A DNA stretch of 64,000 bases from Dictyoglomus sp. NZ13-RE01 (GTDB lineage: Bacteria > Dictyoglomota > Dictyoglomia > Dictyoglomales > Dictyoglomaceae). Position 1 is the stretch's first letter. The number at the start of each line of letters is the position of its first letter. The stretch is from assembly GCA_002878375.1 (NCBI GenBank), contig NIRF01000006.1, forward strand, positions 1 to 64,000. Reading direction: 5' to 3'. Position numbers and translations under genes: made by a program. A model generated the notes under the pieces. That model was not told where the DNA came from and made no database searches. It saw only the letters and a program-made list of their open reading frames with translations. Below are positions 18,418 to 27,138 of the stretch, piece after piece.

Positions 18418-18418
18418 A

Positions 18419-19426
18419 TTGTATTTAAAAGAGCTAACGGAAATTAGTGGGGTTTCTGGATACGAGAAGAAAGTAAGGGAGTTTATAAAGGAGAAGATGA
18501 AGGATAAAGTGGATGGGGTCGAGGAAGACATATTAGGAAATTTAATTTTATGGAAAAAGGGAAAAAGCGAGAAAAAGCTTATGATATGTGCCCACATGGA
18601 TGAAGTGGGATTTATGGTAAGCAATATTGAAGAAGATGGAAAATTGAGCATTATACCTCTTGGTGCAGTAGATGTTAGAGCTGTTCTTGGGAAAAAAGTA
18701 TTAGTAGGAGATAAAGAAATACCTGGAATTATAGGATACAAACCTGTACATCTCCAAAGGGATGATATTGAAAATGTGCCAAGCTTCAATGAAATCAAGG
18801 TTGATATTGGAGCTAATAAAAAATCTGATGCAGAGTCTAAAGTAAAAATAGGAGATTACGTGGCTTTTTCAACAAAACCTATTATTAATGGGAATTGGTT
18901 CTCTGGAAAAGCTATAGACGATAGAGGCGGATGTTCAATACTTATGGATCTAATTGATAAGAATTTAGACCTTTACTATACTACCTATTTTGTTTTCTCA
19001 GTTCAGGAAGAGATAGGGGGAAGAGGAGCAAGAATCTCTGCAGAGAGAATAAATCCTGATTATGCCTTTGTAATTGAGACTACCACATCAGGAGATAATC
19101 CAGAATTTCCAAAAGACAGAAGATCTACAGAGCTTGGAAAAGGTCCAGTAATTACTCCTGCCCATTCTGGCTATGTAAACGATGAGCGACTTTTTAACTT
19201 TGCAGTAAAAATGGCAAAAGAGCATAAAATCCCATATCAGATAAAAAGAAGAACTGTAGGGGGGACCGATGCCCGCCCTATTGCCCTTGCTTCTGGTGCA
19301 CCATCCTTAGTAATATCCATTCCATCAAGATATATTCATTCTCCATTAGGAGTTATAAACCTATCCGATTACGAGAATACATTAAAACTTCTTTCTACAA
19401 TCCTTGAAAAGGAGGTTGAAGAATGA
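18419..19426 (+). CDS. M42 family aminopeptidase, copy 2
   Basis: Second tandem M42 paralogue. Motifs: AHMDEVGF, AIDDRGG, VQEEIGGRGA, VIETTTSGD and YIHSPLGV. In the fourth motif the aspartate of the usual DVT is a glutamate (IET). The start is set at TTG 18419, 8 nt after AGGAGG (18405-18410). A GTG at 18410 is in frame but overlaps that binding site. It starts 1 nt after copy 1 and overlaps copy 3 by 4 nt. Confidence 0.92.
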   Translation: MYLKELTEISGVSGYEKKVREFIKEKMKDKVDGVEEDILGNLILWKKGKSEKKLMICAHMDEVGFMVSNIEEDGKLSIIPLGAVDVRAVLGKKVLVGDKEIPGIIGYKPVHLQRDDIENVPSFNEIKVDIGANKKSDAESKVKIGDYVAFSTKPIINGNWFSGKAIDDRGGCSILMDLIDKNLDLYYTTYFVFSVQEEIGGRGARISAERINPDYAFVIETTTSGDNPEFPKDRRSTELGKGPVITPAHSGYVNDERLFNFAVKMAKEHKIPYQIKRRTVGGTDARPIALASGAPSLVISIPSRYIHSPLGVINLSDYENTLKLLSTILEKEVEE

Positions 19427-20433
19427 AAGATTTAATAGAGAAACTTACCCAAACCTCTTCTATTAGTGGAAGAGAAGATAGAATAAGAGAAGTAATATTG
19501 GAAGAGTTAAAGGGCTTCATAGATGGTTATGAGATAGACAAATTAGGCAATTTAATAGTTTGGAAAAAGGGAGTAAGTGGAGAGAAATTGCTTCTTGATG
19601 CCCATATGGATGAGATTGGAGTAATCGCCACTTACATAGATGAAAATGGATTCATAAGGATAGAAGCTATCGGAGGAGTTTCTCCCTACAACTTATTAGG
19701 TACTACCATTCAATTTCCCAATGTATTAGGAGTTGTTGGAGTGGAGGGGGAAACCTATGATGAGCTAAGCAAAAACATGAAGGATTTAACCTTTGACAAA
19801 ATTTTCGTGGATATTGGAGCAAAGGATAAAGAATCTGCAGAAAAGTTGGTTCCTCCAGGAACCTTTGGAGGATACTATGCTCCTTTCATAGATTTAGGAG
19901 ATAGAATTGTATCAAAGTCCTTAGATGATAGAATAGGGTGTGCAGTAATTATAGAGGTTTTGAGGAAGGCAAAACCTTATCATGATCTTTACGCTACCTT
20001 TACAGTACAAGAGGAAATGGGGCTTGTAGGGGCAAGTACCGTAGCCTTCAATATAAAACCTGACATGGCGATTGCTGTAGATGTTACTGCCCACTCAGAT
20101 ACCCCAAAGGGAAATAAAAGGATGTCTCTTGTTTTAGGAAAGGGACCTGCCATCAAAATTAAAGACAGCGCATCTATTAGCCATAGAAAGGTTGTTGAAA
20201 AACTCATTAAGATTGCAGAGGAGAATAATATTCCCTATCAAAGAGAAATATTATTGAGGGGAGGAACAAATGCAGCAGTAATCCAGACAACGGGAGAAGG
20301 AATAGTTAGCGGAACCCTTTCTATTCCTACAAGATACGTACATTCTCCCCATGAAATGGCGGATATAAATGACGTAATGAATGCTGTAAAACTACTAACA
20401 ATATTAGCAGAAAGCAAGGAGAATCTTTTATGA
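19423..20433 (+). CDS. M42 family aminopeptidase, copy 3
   Basis: Third tandem M42 paralogue, with the most canonical motifs: AHMDEIGV, LDDRIGC, VQEEMGLVGA, AVDVTAHSD and YVHSPHEM. ATG 19423 overlaps the previous stop as ATGA and has AGGAGG upstream. All three copies are complete, so they probably form distinct complexes with different peptide specificities, or a mixed assembly (inference). Confidence 0.92.
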   Translation: MKDLIEKLTQTSSISGREDRIREVILEELKGFIDGYEIDKLGNLIVWKKGVSGEKLLLDAHMDEIGVIATYIDENGFIRIEAIGGVSPYNLLGTTIQFPNVLGVVGVEGETYDELSKNMKDLTFDKIFVDIGAKDKESAEKLVPPGTFGGYYAPFIDLGDRIVSKSLDDRIGCAVIIEVLRKAKPYHDLYATFTVQEEMGLVGASTVAFNIKPDMAIAVDVTAHSDTPKGNKRMSLVLGKGPAIKIKDSASISHRKVVEKLIKIAEENNIPYQREILLRGGTNAAVIQTTGEGIVSGTLSIPTRYVHSPHEMADINDVMNAVKLLTILAESKENLL

Positions 20434-22043
20434 AGAAAGAAAGTGTTATAAACCATCTTAAAAGGTTATTTATAAGACAAAGTGTAACTGAAGCAACCAT
20501 AATTATCACCTTATTAGGACTTTTCAGTAGATTTTTAGGATTCCTAAGGGAGATGATGATCGCAGCATTCTTTGGAGCAAAGAAATTTACCGATGCCTAC
20601 GTAGTTTCCAATGCTCTCCCAAATATTTTAGCAGGGCTCGTTGCAGGAGCCCTGTCTTCTGTCTTTATTCCTCTTTATGCGGAATGGAAAGAAAAATACG
20701 GGAAAGAGGAGTCAGAAAAATTTGTATCCATTTTATTATCCACAATTTTTATTATTCTCCTCCTTGTAACAATAATTTCCTATATTTTATCTCCTATAAT
20801 TATTTATATTCTTGCTCCAGGTTTTAATTTAGAGACTAAAAACCTTGCCATTAATCTTTCCTACATTATGCTTCCAGGAATAATCTTTTGGGGCACCTAT
20901 GGAATTTTAACAGGACTATATAACGCACATAGAAGCTTTATAATTCCTAATTTGGCAGGTGTATTAGGAAATCTCATCTTTATTCTTTCTATTTTCGTCC
21001 TTCATAAATATCTTGGAGTCTATATCCTTGCTTGGGGAACCCTTGCAAATGTAATATTCCAATACATTCTTTTACTACCTTATCTATCGAAGATAGGTTT
21101 TTCACTTAGATGGGAAATCGATCCCAAATATCCAGGCATGAAAAAAGCCCTTATCCTCATAACTCCCATCTTTTTAGGTCAAAGCATAGGATTAATAAAC
21201 ATGGCTGTAGATAGAATCTTTGGCTCCTTTTTGCCTGAAGGAGGAATATCCGCTCTAAATTATGCAAGCAGGCTTTATCAACTTCCTTTCAATCTCTTTA
21301 TAAATGCTCTTGCCACAGCAATGTATACTGAGTTTGCCTTCTCCGCCCAAAACGAAAATTTGGATTTATTAAAAACATCCATGGAAAAGAGTATAAGGGC
21401 AGTACTTTTCCTCATTATTCCAGCAACCTTTGGTTTCATCTTTCTTGGTAAGCCTATTGTAGAGCTTGCTTTCCAAAGAGGACTCTTTGATGCATATGCT
21501 ACGAAAAGAACTTCAGAATCACTAATATTTTATTCCTTAGGTCTTCCTTTTATGTCAATAAACACAATAATTGTGAGAGTTTTCTTCTCTCTTCATGATA
21601 CTAAAACTCCTGTAGTAAATTCTGTTATTGCACTTATATCGAATATAATTTTAAACACATTATTTATAAAGCCTTTAGCTCATATGGGTCTTGCCCTTGC
21701 AACATCCTGTGCATCTATAATATCTACACTTCTACTAATAAATTCCATAAAACAAAAAATTTCTGATCCCTTTGGTAAAGATCTAAAAGAAAAAATCAAG
21801 CTCTTCACCATCTGGGGAATATTTATAAGCATCTTGGCACTCTTTATTTATAAAGGGCTTTATTTGATTCTTCCTAAGAATCAGATTGGGCTTGCTATTT
21901 CCCTGCTTTCTGCTGTTGGTTTTTCCGCATTAATATACTTTATCTTAGGTTTGAAATATCAAATAGAAGAGTCTAAAAAGATCTTCTCAATTATAAAGAA
22001 GAATTTAAATTATTTGTCCCAATTAATAGGATTTAAAATATAA
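20430..22043 (+). CDS. murJ: Lipid II flippase MurJ (MviN family)
   Basis: Flips the peptidoglycan precursor lipid II across the cytoplasmic membrane. 537 residues with about 14 membrane segments. The N-terminal LLGLFSRFLGFLREMMIAAFFGA and DAYVVSNALPNILAGLVAGA are family signatures, including conserved arginines in the central cavity. It overlaps the third peptidase by 4 nt, which ties the peptidases to a cell-wall gene by position only. Confidence 0.93.
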   Translation: MKKESVINHLKRLFIRQSVTEATIIITLLGLFSRFLGFLREMMIAAFFGAKKFTDAYVVSNALPNILAGLVAGALSSVFIPLYAEWKEKYGKEESEKFVSILLSTIFIILLLVTIISYILSPIIIYILAPGFNLETKNLAINLSYIMLPGIIFWGTYGILTGLYNAHRSFIIPNLAGVLGNLIFILSIFVLHKYLGVYILAWGTLANVIFQYILLLPYLSKIGFSLRWEIDPKYPGMKKALILITPIFLGQSIGLINMAVDRIFGSFLPEGGISALNYASRLYQLPFNLFINALATAMYTEFAFSAQNENLDLLKTSMEKSIRAVLFLIIPATFGFIFLGKPIVELAFQRGLFDAYATKRTSESLIFYSLGLPFMSINTIIVRVFFSLHDTKTPVVNSVIALISNIILNTLFIKPLAHMGLALATSCASIISTLLLINSIKQKISDPFGKDLKEKIKLFTIWGIFISILALFIYKGLYLILPKNQIGLAISLLSAVGFSALIYFILGLKYQIEESKKIFSIIKKNLNYLSQLIGFKI

Positions 22044-22048
22044 ACTTG

Positions 22049-22678
22049 ATGGGTAAAGATATAATAACTAAGCTAAGAGAAATAGAAGAAAAAGCAAAAC
22101 CATTGGTAGATGAGAGAATAGCTCAATTTAAAAAGTTGGGAGAATTTGGTACAGAGGAGGAGCTATTTTCTGAGCTAAGCTTTTGTGTACTGACAGCAAA
22201 TTGGTCCGCAGGAAGAGGAATAAAAGCCCAAGAATTGCTTGGAATTAATAATTTTGTTAATCTAACTAAGGAAGAATTAGAGAAGGAACTTCTAAAAGTA
22301 GGTCATAGATTTGCAAGAGCAAGAAGTAATTTTATTGTTGAGAATAGAAAACTAATTGGTAAAATTAGGGAGATAATTTCTTTGCCTACCCATGAGGGAA
22401 GAAAATATCTGGTAAAAAATGCAAAAGGTATAGGCTGGAAAGAAGCAAGTCATTTTTTGAGAAATACAGGAAATTTACAAGTTGCCATTTTAGACAAGCA
22501 TATTTTAAGAACCTTATGGGAGGAAGGATTAATACCAGAGATTCCTAAAGGATGGACAGAAAAAAGATATTTAGAGATTGAAAAAATATTTTTCGATCTA
22601 TCATATAGATTTGGAAAGGAACCAGGTGAAACAGACCTTTACATTTGGTATTTAATAAAAGGTAAGGTGGAAAAATAA
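22049..22678 (+). CDS. ogg: 8-oxoguanine DNA glycosylase/AP lyase, Ogg2 type
   Basis: Removes 8-oxoguanine from DNA and nicks the abasic site. It has the compact archaeal/Thermotoga Ogg2 form, about 209 residues. The helix-hairpin-helix block GIGWKEASHFLRNTG contains the Schiff-base lysine, and AILDKHILRTL has the catalytic aspartate 18 residues later, the spacing known for this family. The start is ATG 22049; a TTG at 22046 is also in frame. The C-terminus ends IKGKVEK, as family members often do. Confidence 0.93.
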   Translation: MGKDIITKLREIEEKAKPLVDERIAQFKKLGEFGTEEELFSELSFCVLTANWSAGRGIKAQELLGINNFVNLTKEELEKELLKVGHRFARARSNFIVENRKLIGKIREIISLPTHEGRKYLVKNAKGIGWKEASHFLRNTGNLQVAILDKHILRTLWEEGLIPEIPKGWTEKRYLEIEKIFFDLSYRFGKEPGETDLYIWYLIKGKVEK

Positions 22679-22695
22679 GGAAAGGGGGGAGCCTT

Positions 22696-23805
22696 GTGAG
22701 CACGGTATATTTCTTATCTATGAGAGCCCGCAATGAACATGAGTCCCTATTAAGAAGATTAAAAAGATTAACAAAAACTCTATTGGAAGGACGTATGGAA
22801 AAAGGAGACATAGTAGCTATTAAATTACACTTTGGGGAACCAGGAAACCATGCTTTTATAAGACCGATATTTGTAAGACAAGTAGTAGAAGTTGTAAAAG
22901 AATTAGGAGGAAAGCCATTTCTAACAGATGCCAATACCCTTTATAAAGGGGGACGTGCCAATGCTGTAGACCATTTAGAATCTGCCATATACAATGGCTT
23001 TTCTTACTCTTCTACAGGGGCACCTTTAATAATAGCGGATGGTATATATGGAGATTATTTTAAAGAGGTAGAAGTAAATCTGAAAAATTTAAAAAAAATA
23101 AGAGTTGCAGGAGCCGTGCATGACGCAGACTTTCTAATTGCCCTTTCCCATGTAAAAGGGCATATGTCCGCAGGATTTGGAGGAGCTATTAAAAACGTTG
23201 GTATGGGAGCTGCTCCAAGATCTGGAAAGCAGATGCAACATGCTCAATTCAAGCCTGATCCTGATCCAAAACTCTGTATCGGTTGTGTTCGATGTGTAAA
23301 GCATTGTCCTACAGGAGCTTTATCCTTAGTAAATAAAAAATCTGTGCTATCTCGTCCAGATCTTTGTATAGGATGTGGTGAGTGTGCAGTGGTCTGTCCT
23401 ACATCCGCTATAAAAATACTATGGAATGAATCTGCTATTGGATTACAAGAAAAAATGGTGGAGTTTACTTATGGTATGCTAAAGCAAAAAGAGCCGAAGT
23501 ATGCTTTTATCAACTTTGTAATGGATGTTAGTCCAGACTGTGATTGTGCTGGTTGGCATGATGCAAACATTGTTCCCGATATAGGAATATTGGGAAGCCA
23601 TGATATTGTTGCTATAGATCAAGCTTCTGTGGACTTAATAAATCAACAGATAGGTTTGAAAGACACTGCCCTTACAAGCAACCTAAATCCTGGAGAAGAT
23701 AAACTAAGAGCAATTCATCCTTATATTGATTGGACTGTACAATTAAAGTATGCAGAAGAGATAGGATTAGGAAGTAGAAAGTATGAATTGAAGATGCTTA
23801 AATAA
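22696..23805 (+). CDS. DUF362 protein with two [4Fe-4S] ferredoxin clusters
   Basis: 369 residues. A DUF362 region (IVAIKLHFGEPGN, SHVKGHMSAGFGGAIKNVG) is interrupted by a ferredoxin insert with CIGCVRCVKHCP and CIGCGECAVVCP at about 195-240, enough for two [4Fe-4S] clusters. A later CDCAGWHD gives two more cysteines. The biochemical role of the family is not firmly established; redox or cofactor assembly are guesses. Start GTG 22696 behind GGGGGGA. Last gene of the long operon. Confidence 0.88.
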   Translation: MSTVYFLSMRARNEHESLLRRLKRLTKTLLEGRMEKGDIVAIKLHFGEPGNHAFIRPIFVRQVVEVVKELGGKPFLTDANTLYKGGRANAVDHLESAIYNGFSYSSTGAPLIIADGIYGDYFKEVEVNLKNLKKIRVAGAVHDADFLIALSHVKGHMSAGFGGAIKNVGMGAAPRSGKQMQHAQFKPDPDPKLCIGCVRCVKHCPTGALSLVNKKSVLSRPDLCIGCGECAVVCPTSAIKILWNESAIGLQEKMVEFTYGMLKQKEPKYAFINFVMDVSPDCDCAGWHDANIVPDIGILGSHDIVAIDQASVDLINQQIGLKDTALTSNLNPGEDKLRAIHPYIDWTVQLKYAEEIGLGSRKYELKMLK

Positions 23806-23829
23806 AGGGGCGGATTAACTACCCGCCCC
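23806..23829. terminator. Hairpin between convergent operons
   Basis: GGGGCGG (23807-23813) pairs with CCGCCCC (23823-23829) between the DUF362 and GH42 genes. On the minus strand it is followed by TTTATTT, so it acts better for the glycosidase operon. On the plus strand no T-run follows. Confidence 0.6.
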
Positions 23830-23837
23830 CTATTGCT

Positions 23838-25886
23838 CTACTCCTCTTTTAAAATTAATACATCTCTTGGATTTAGCTCAATTTCTCCCTCGTACACCTT
23901 ATTGCTCAGTAAGTCTATCTTTTTATTACCAATATTTATTCTACGTTTCTCATCAGAATGATTTAATACAAAGGTATATGTAATATTGTCCTTAACCCTT
24001 TGAGTAATCTCAACTCCATAAGGGATGTTTTCAAATAGAGGCTTTACTCCATGTCTTTCTGATACAAACTTGATAAAATCCTTCAAAAACTCATTATCAG
24101 GCATTGAGCCAATATAGTATGCATATCCATTACCAAATTTATTTAAAGTTACTACAGGTTTTCCCTGATAGTAGTCTTTTTTATAATAACCTATAGAGTT
24201 TGCTCCTTCCAAGTGAATTACATCAAAAACAATATTACAGGTATAATAATCCTTTGGGAAATATTTTCTATACTCATCCTCAATTACTATCTCATTACAT
24301 ACCTCAGGAGGTAGAGCATCAAACTCCTCCACCCAAATTCCCAAAAGCCTTCTTAAAAGTCCTGGATATCCTCCCAAAATTACTAAATCATTTTCATCTA
24401 CAAGCCCACTTAAGGTTGTGGTGATAAATATACCACCATTCTTAACAAAATCTTCTATCTTCTTTACCCATTCCTCCTTTGTCATATATAGAAGAGGAGC
24501 AACTATAATCTTATACTTCTCAAAATTATCCTCAACACCAATAACATCCACACCTAATTGATTCTCATGTAATGCACGGAAGTATTTCTCAGTTCCATCC
24601 ACATAGCTTATAGCTGTACTTGGACCTTGAGCATTCTCTAAAGCCCACCAATTCTCCCAATCAAATAGGACTGCAGTTTGAGCTTTTACTCTACTATCAA
24701 GAAGAGTATCCCCTAAATTCTTTAATTCCTCTCCCAATTCTTTTACTTCCTGAAATACTCTCGTATTCTCATGCCCTGCATGGGATATAACTGCCCCATG
24801 AAACTTTTCAGGACCACCCCTTGACTGTCTCAATTGGAAAAACATAACAGTATCTGCTCCATGAGCTACTGCCTGATAACTCATAAGTCTCATAACTTTT
24901 GGTCTTTTAATATAACAGTAGGGATGCCAATTTGTCTGGCTTGGTGTCTGTTCCATCAACATAAAAGGCATTCCTTGTTTTAATCCTCTCATTAGAGAAT
25001 GCCTAAAAGCAACACTTATATAATCATCATTTACAAAAGGATAATTATCCCAAGAAACCACATCCATATACTTTGCCCATTCAAAATAATTAAGAGGCTT
25101 AAAGGTTCCCATTAGATTTGTTGTTACAGGAATATTAGGATTATATTTTTTTACTGCGTCATACTCTAATTTGTAACATTCCAAAATACTTTCTGACATA
25201 AATCTATAATAGTCTAATACCAATCCCTGAGCTACAGTAGACAATTTCCCTGTTAACCAATGATGGAAAAGTACATTTCTCAAAGTTGGAACAGGAATCT
25301 CATTCCAATCATAATAGGTCTGTCCCCAGAAAGAGGTATACCATCTCTTATTTAACTCTTCTAAGGTTTTATATCTATTTTTTAGCCACTCTCTAAACTT
25401 TCTCTCGCAATTTTCACAATAACAATAAGTGCCATATTCGTTTGCTATATGCCAAATAAGAAGAGCAGGATGATTGGCATACCTTTCCGCCAGCTTCTCC
25501 ACTAATTTTACTGCAAAATGTCTATATACTTCACTATTGGGACAGAAGTTTACTCTTCCTCCATGGGACCTTTTCAATCCATTTATATCAACAGGAAGAA
25601 CTTCAGGGTATTTTACAGACATCCAATGGGGCTGTGATGCTGTAGAAGTAGCAAGACATATATAAATACCATTCTTCCAAAGCTTATCTATTATCTCGTC
25701 AAGCATAGAGAAGTCATATTTATCTTCAGCAGGTTGTATTAATGACCAGCTAAAAACATTAACTGTTGCTATATTTATATTGGCAAGCCTAAATAATCTA
25801 ACATCCTCATCCCATACCTCTTTAGGCCACTGCTCAGGATTATAATCTCCTCCATACCAAATCTGAGGCAGTTTAGGATTAATCAT
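23838..25886 (-). CDS. GH42 beta-galactosidase
   Basis: Hydrolyses beta-galactosides with retention. Acid/base Glu150 (WHIANE) and nucleophile Glu312 (MLMEQ) are present. Cys115, Cys155, Cys157 and Cys160 match the zinc site known from Thermus GH42. An (alpha/beta)8 barrel, trimerisation domain and C-terminal beta domain fit the 682 residues. Start set at ATG 25886, 8 nt after AAGGGAG; an ATG 36 nt upstream overlaps the previous gene. No signal peptide, so it acts on imported oligosaccharides. Last gene of the minus-strand operon. Confidence 0.93.
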   Translation of the reverse strand: MINPKLPQIWYGGDYNPEQWPKEVWDEDVRLFRLANINIATVNVFSWSLIQPAEDKYDFSMLDEIIDKLWKNGIYICLATSTASQPHWMSVKYPEVLPVDINGLKRSHGGRVNFCPNSEVYRHFAVKLVEKLAERYANHPALLIWHIANEYGTYCYCENCERKFREWLKNRYKTLEELNKRWYTSFWGQTYYDWNEIPVPTLRNVLFHHWLTGKLSTVAQGLVLDYYRFMSESILECYKLEYDAVKKYNPNIPVTTNLMGTFKPLNYFEWAKYMDVVSWDNYPFVNDDYISVAFRHSLMRGLKQGMPFMLMEQTPSQTNWHPYCYIKRPKVMRLMSYQAVAHGADTVMFFQLRQSRGGPEKFHGAVISHAGHENTRVFQEVKELGEELKNLGDTLLDSRVKAQTAVLFDWENWWALENAQGPSTAISYVDGTEKYFRALHENQLGVDVIGVEDNFEKYKIIVAPLLYMTKEEWVKKIEDFVKNGGIFITTTLSGLVDENDLVILGGYPGLLRRLLGIWVEEFDALPPEVCNEIVIEDEYRKYFPKDYYTCNIVFDVIHLEGANSIGYYKKDYYQGKPVVTLNKFGNGYAYYIGSMPDNEFLKDFIKFVSERHGVKPLFENIPYGVEITQRVKDNITYTFVLNHSDEKRRINIGNKKIDLLSNKVYEGEIELNPRDVLILKEE

Positions 25887-25902
25887 CAAATCCACTCCCT
25901 TC

Positions 25903-27102
25903 TCAGGATATAATTTCATCAATATTTTCCTGAATTTTCCTTATGGCTTTTACAATATCATCCATATCTTCTTTCGTTCCCAATAAAACATTCTGAGAAA
26001 ACCATACCCCCTCCTCCTGACATGCCTTTTCTGTAACAGGAAGATATACGTTCTCATAAGCTCCCTTTATAGAATTTTTTATGGCAGGCAATTTATACAA
26101 AGGTACCGTATAACCTGGCTTTAAAGGTATCCCCTCCGCATTCATCGCCTTAACAAAATCCATCTTAGAGAGTCCTTTAAAATATTTAGGATTGTATCTA
26201 AAGATGTATAAATGATAGGCATGTCTCGTAACTCTGTCATCTACCTTTAAAGGCTCTACACCTTCTACCTCTCTTAACTTCTCTGTTAGATATTTTGCAT
26301 TTTCCTCCCTTATTCTCATTAGATCTTCTAATCTTTCCAATTGTGCCAGTAATATTCCTGCCTGAAACTCTGTTAATCTATAGTTACCTGATAGATAATA
26401 ATGCATATACCATTCTCCCTTTTTTGACCTTCCCACATTCATATAGGACCACGCCTTTTCCGCAAGCTCTTCGTCATTAGTAAGGATTATACCGCCCTCT
26501 CCTGCATTCATATTTTTTGAGGACTGGAAGCTAAAAATCCCCATATCACCAAGAGCCCCTACTTTTTTGCCCCTCCATTCAGCACCATGAGCTTGGGCAG
26601 CATCCTCAAGCACTCTTAAGTTGTATTTTTTAGCAATATTTAGGATATCGTCCATATTTGCAGGACAACCAGCAAGATGCACAGGAATAATTGCTTTTGT
26701 CTTAGAGGTTATAGCGGACTCAATTTTTTTTGTATCTATATTATAAGTTTCAGGATCTATATCTACAAAAACAGGCTTTGCACCTACCATGAGAACTGCA
26801 CTCGCGGTAGCAATAAAGGTATATGCTGGAACAATCACCTCATCACCAGGTCCTATATCCATTGCTCTTAATGCAATCTCTAAGGCAGCAGTGCCATTAG
26901 TACACGTAATACCAAATTTTGCAGAATGATACCTGGCAAATTTTTCCTCAAACTCCTCATTTTTCTTACCGTTTACCCTTCCCCACTTCCCACTTCTCAA
27001 TACCTCAATTAATATCTTCTCTTCTCTCTCATCAAATATAGGCCAAGATGGAAAAGGCTTTTCTCTAACAGGCTTTCCTCCCAAGATTGCTAAATTTGCC
27101 AT
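25903..27102 (-). CDS. DegT/DnrJ/EryC1/StrS family PLP aminotransferase
   Basis: PLP-dependent transaminase acting on keto-sugars or keto-cyclitols. Lys196 in SFQSSKNMNAGEGG is the PLP lysine, LEDAAQAHGA holds the PLP aspartate, and PAYTFIATA is the cofactor-contact block. 399 residues from ATG 27102, 5 nt after GGGAGG. It sits between an alpha-mannosidase and a beta-galactosidase, with no NDP-sugar enzymes nearby. The substrate may therefore be a free keto-sugar or inositol-type compound instead of a nucleotide sugar (inference). Confidence 0.88.
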   Translation of the reverse strand: MANLAILGGKPVREKPFPSWPIFDEREEKILIEVLRSGKWGRVNGKKNEEFEEKFARYHSAKFGITCTNGTAALEIALRAMDIGPGDEVIVPAYTFIATASAVLMVGAKPVFVDIDPETYNIDTKKIESAITSKTKAIIPVHLAGCPANMDDILNIAKKYNLRVLEDAAQAHGAEWRGKKVGALGDMGIFSFQSSKNMNAGEGGIILTNDEELAEKAWSYMNVGRSKKGEWYMHYYLSGNYRLTEFQAGILLAQLERLEDLMRIREENAKYLTEKLREVEGVEPLKVDDRVTRHAYHLYIFRYNPKYFKGLSKMDFVKAMNAEGIPLKPGYTVPLYKLPAIKNSIKGAYENVYLPVTEKACQEEGVWFSQNVLLGTKEDMDDIVKAIRKIQENIDEIIS

Positions 27103-27138
27103 TGCTACCTCCCAATAAAACAAACATTTTTACCATCA

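Noticed and set aside
18410..18418. GTG 18410 as start of M42 copy 2
   Set aside because: It overlaps the AGGAGG site that correctly spaces TTG 18419, the same arrangement as copy 1.
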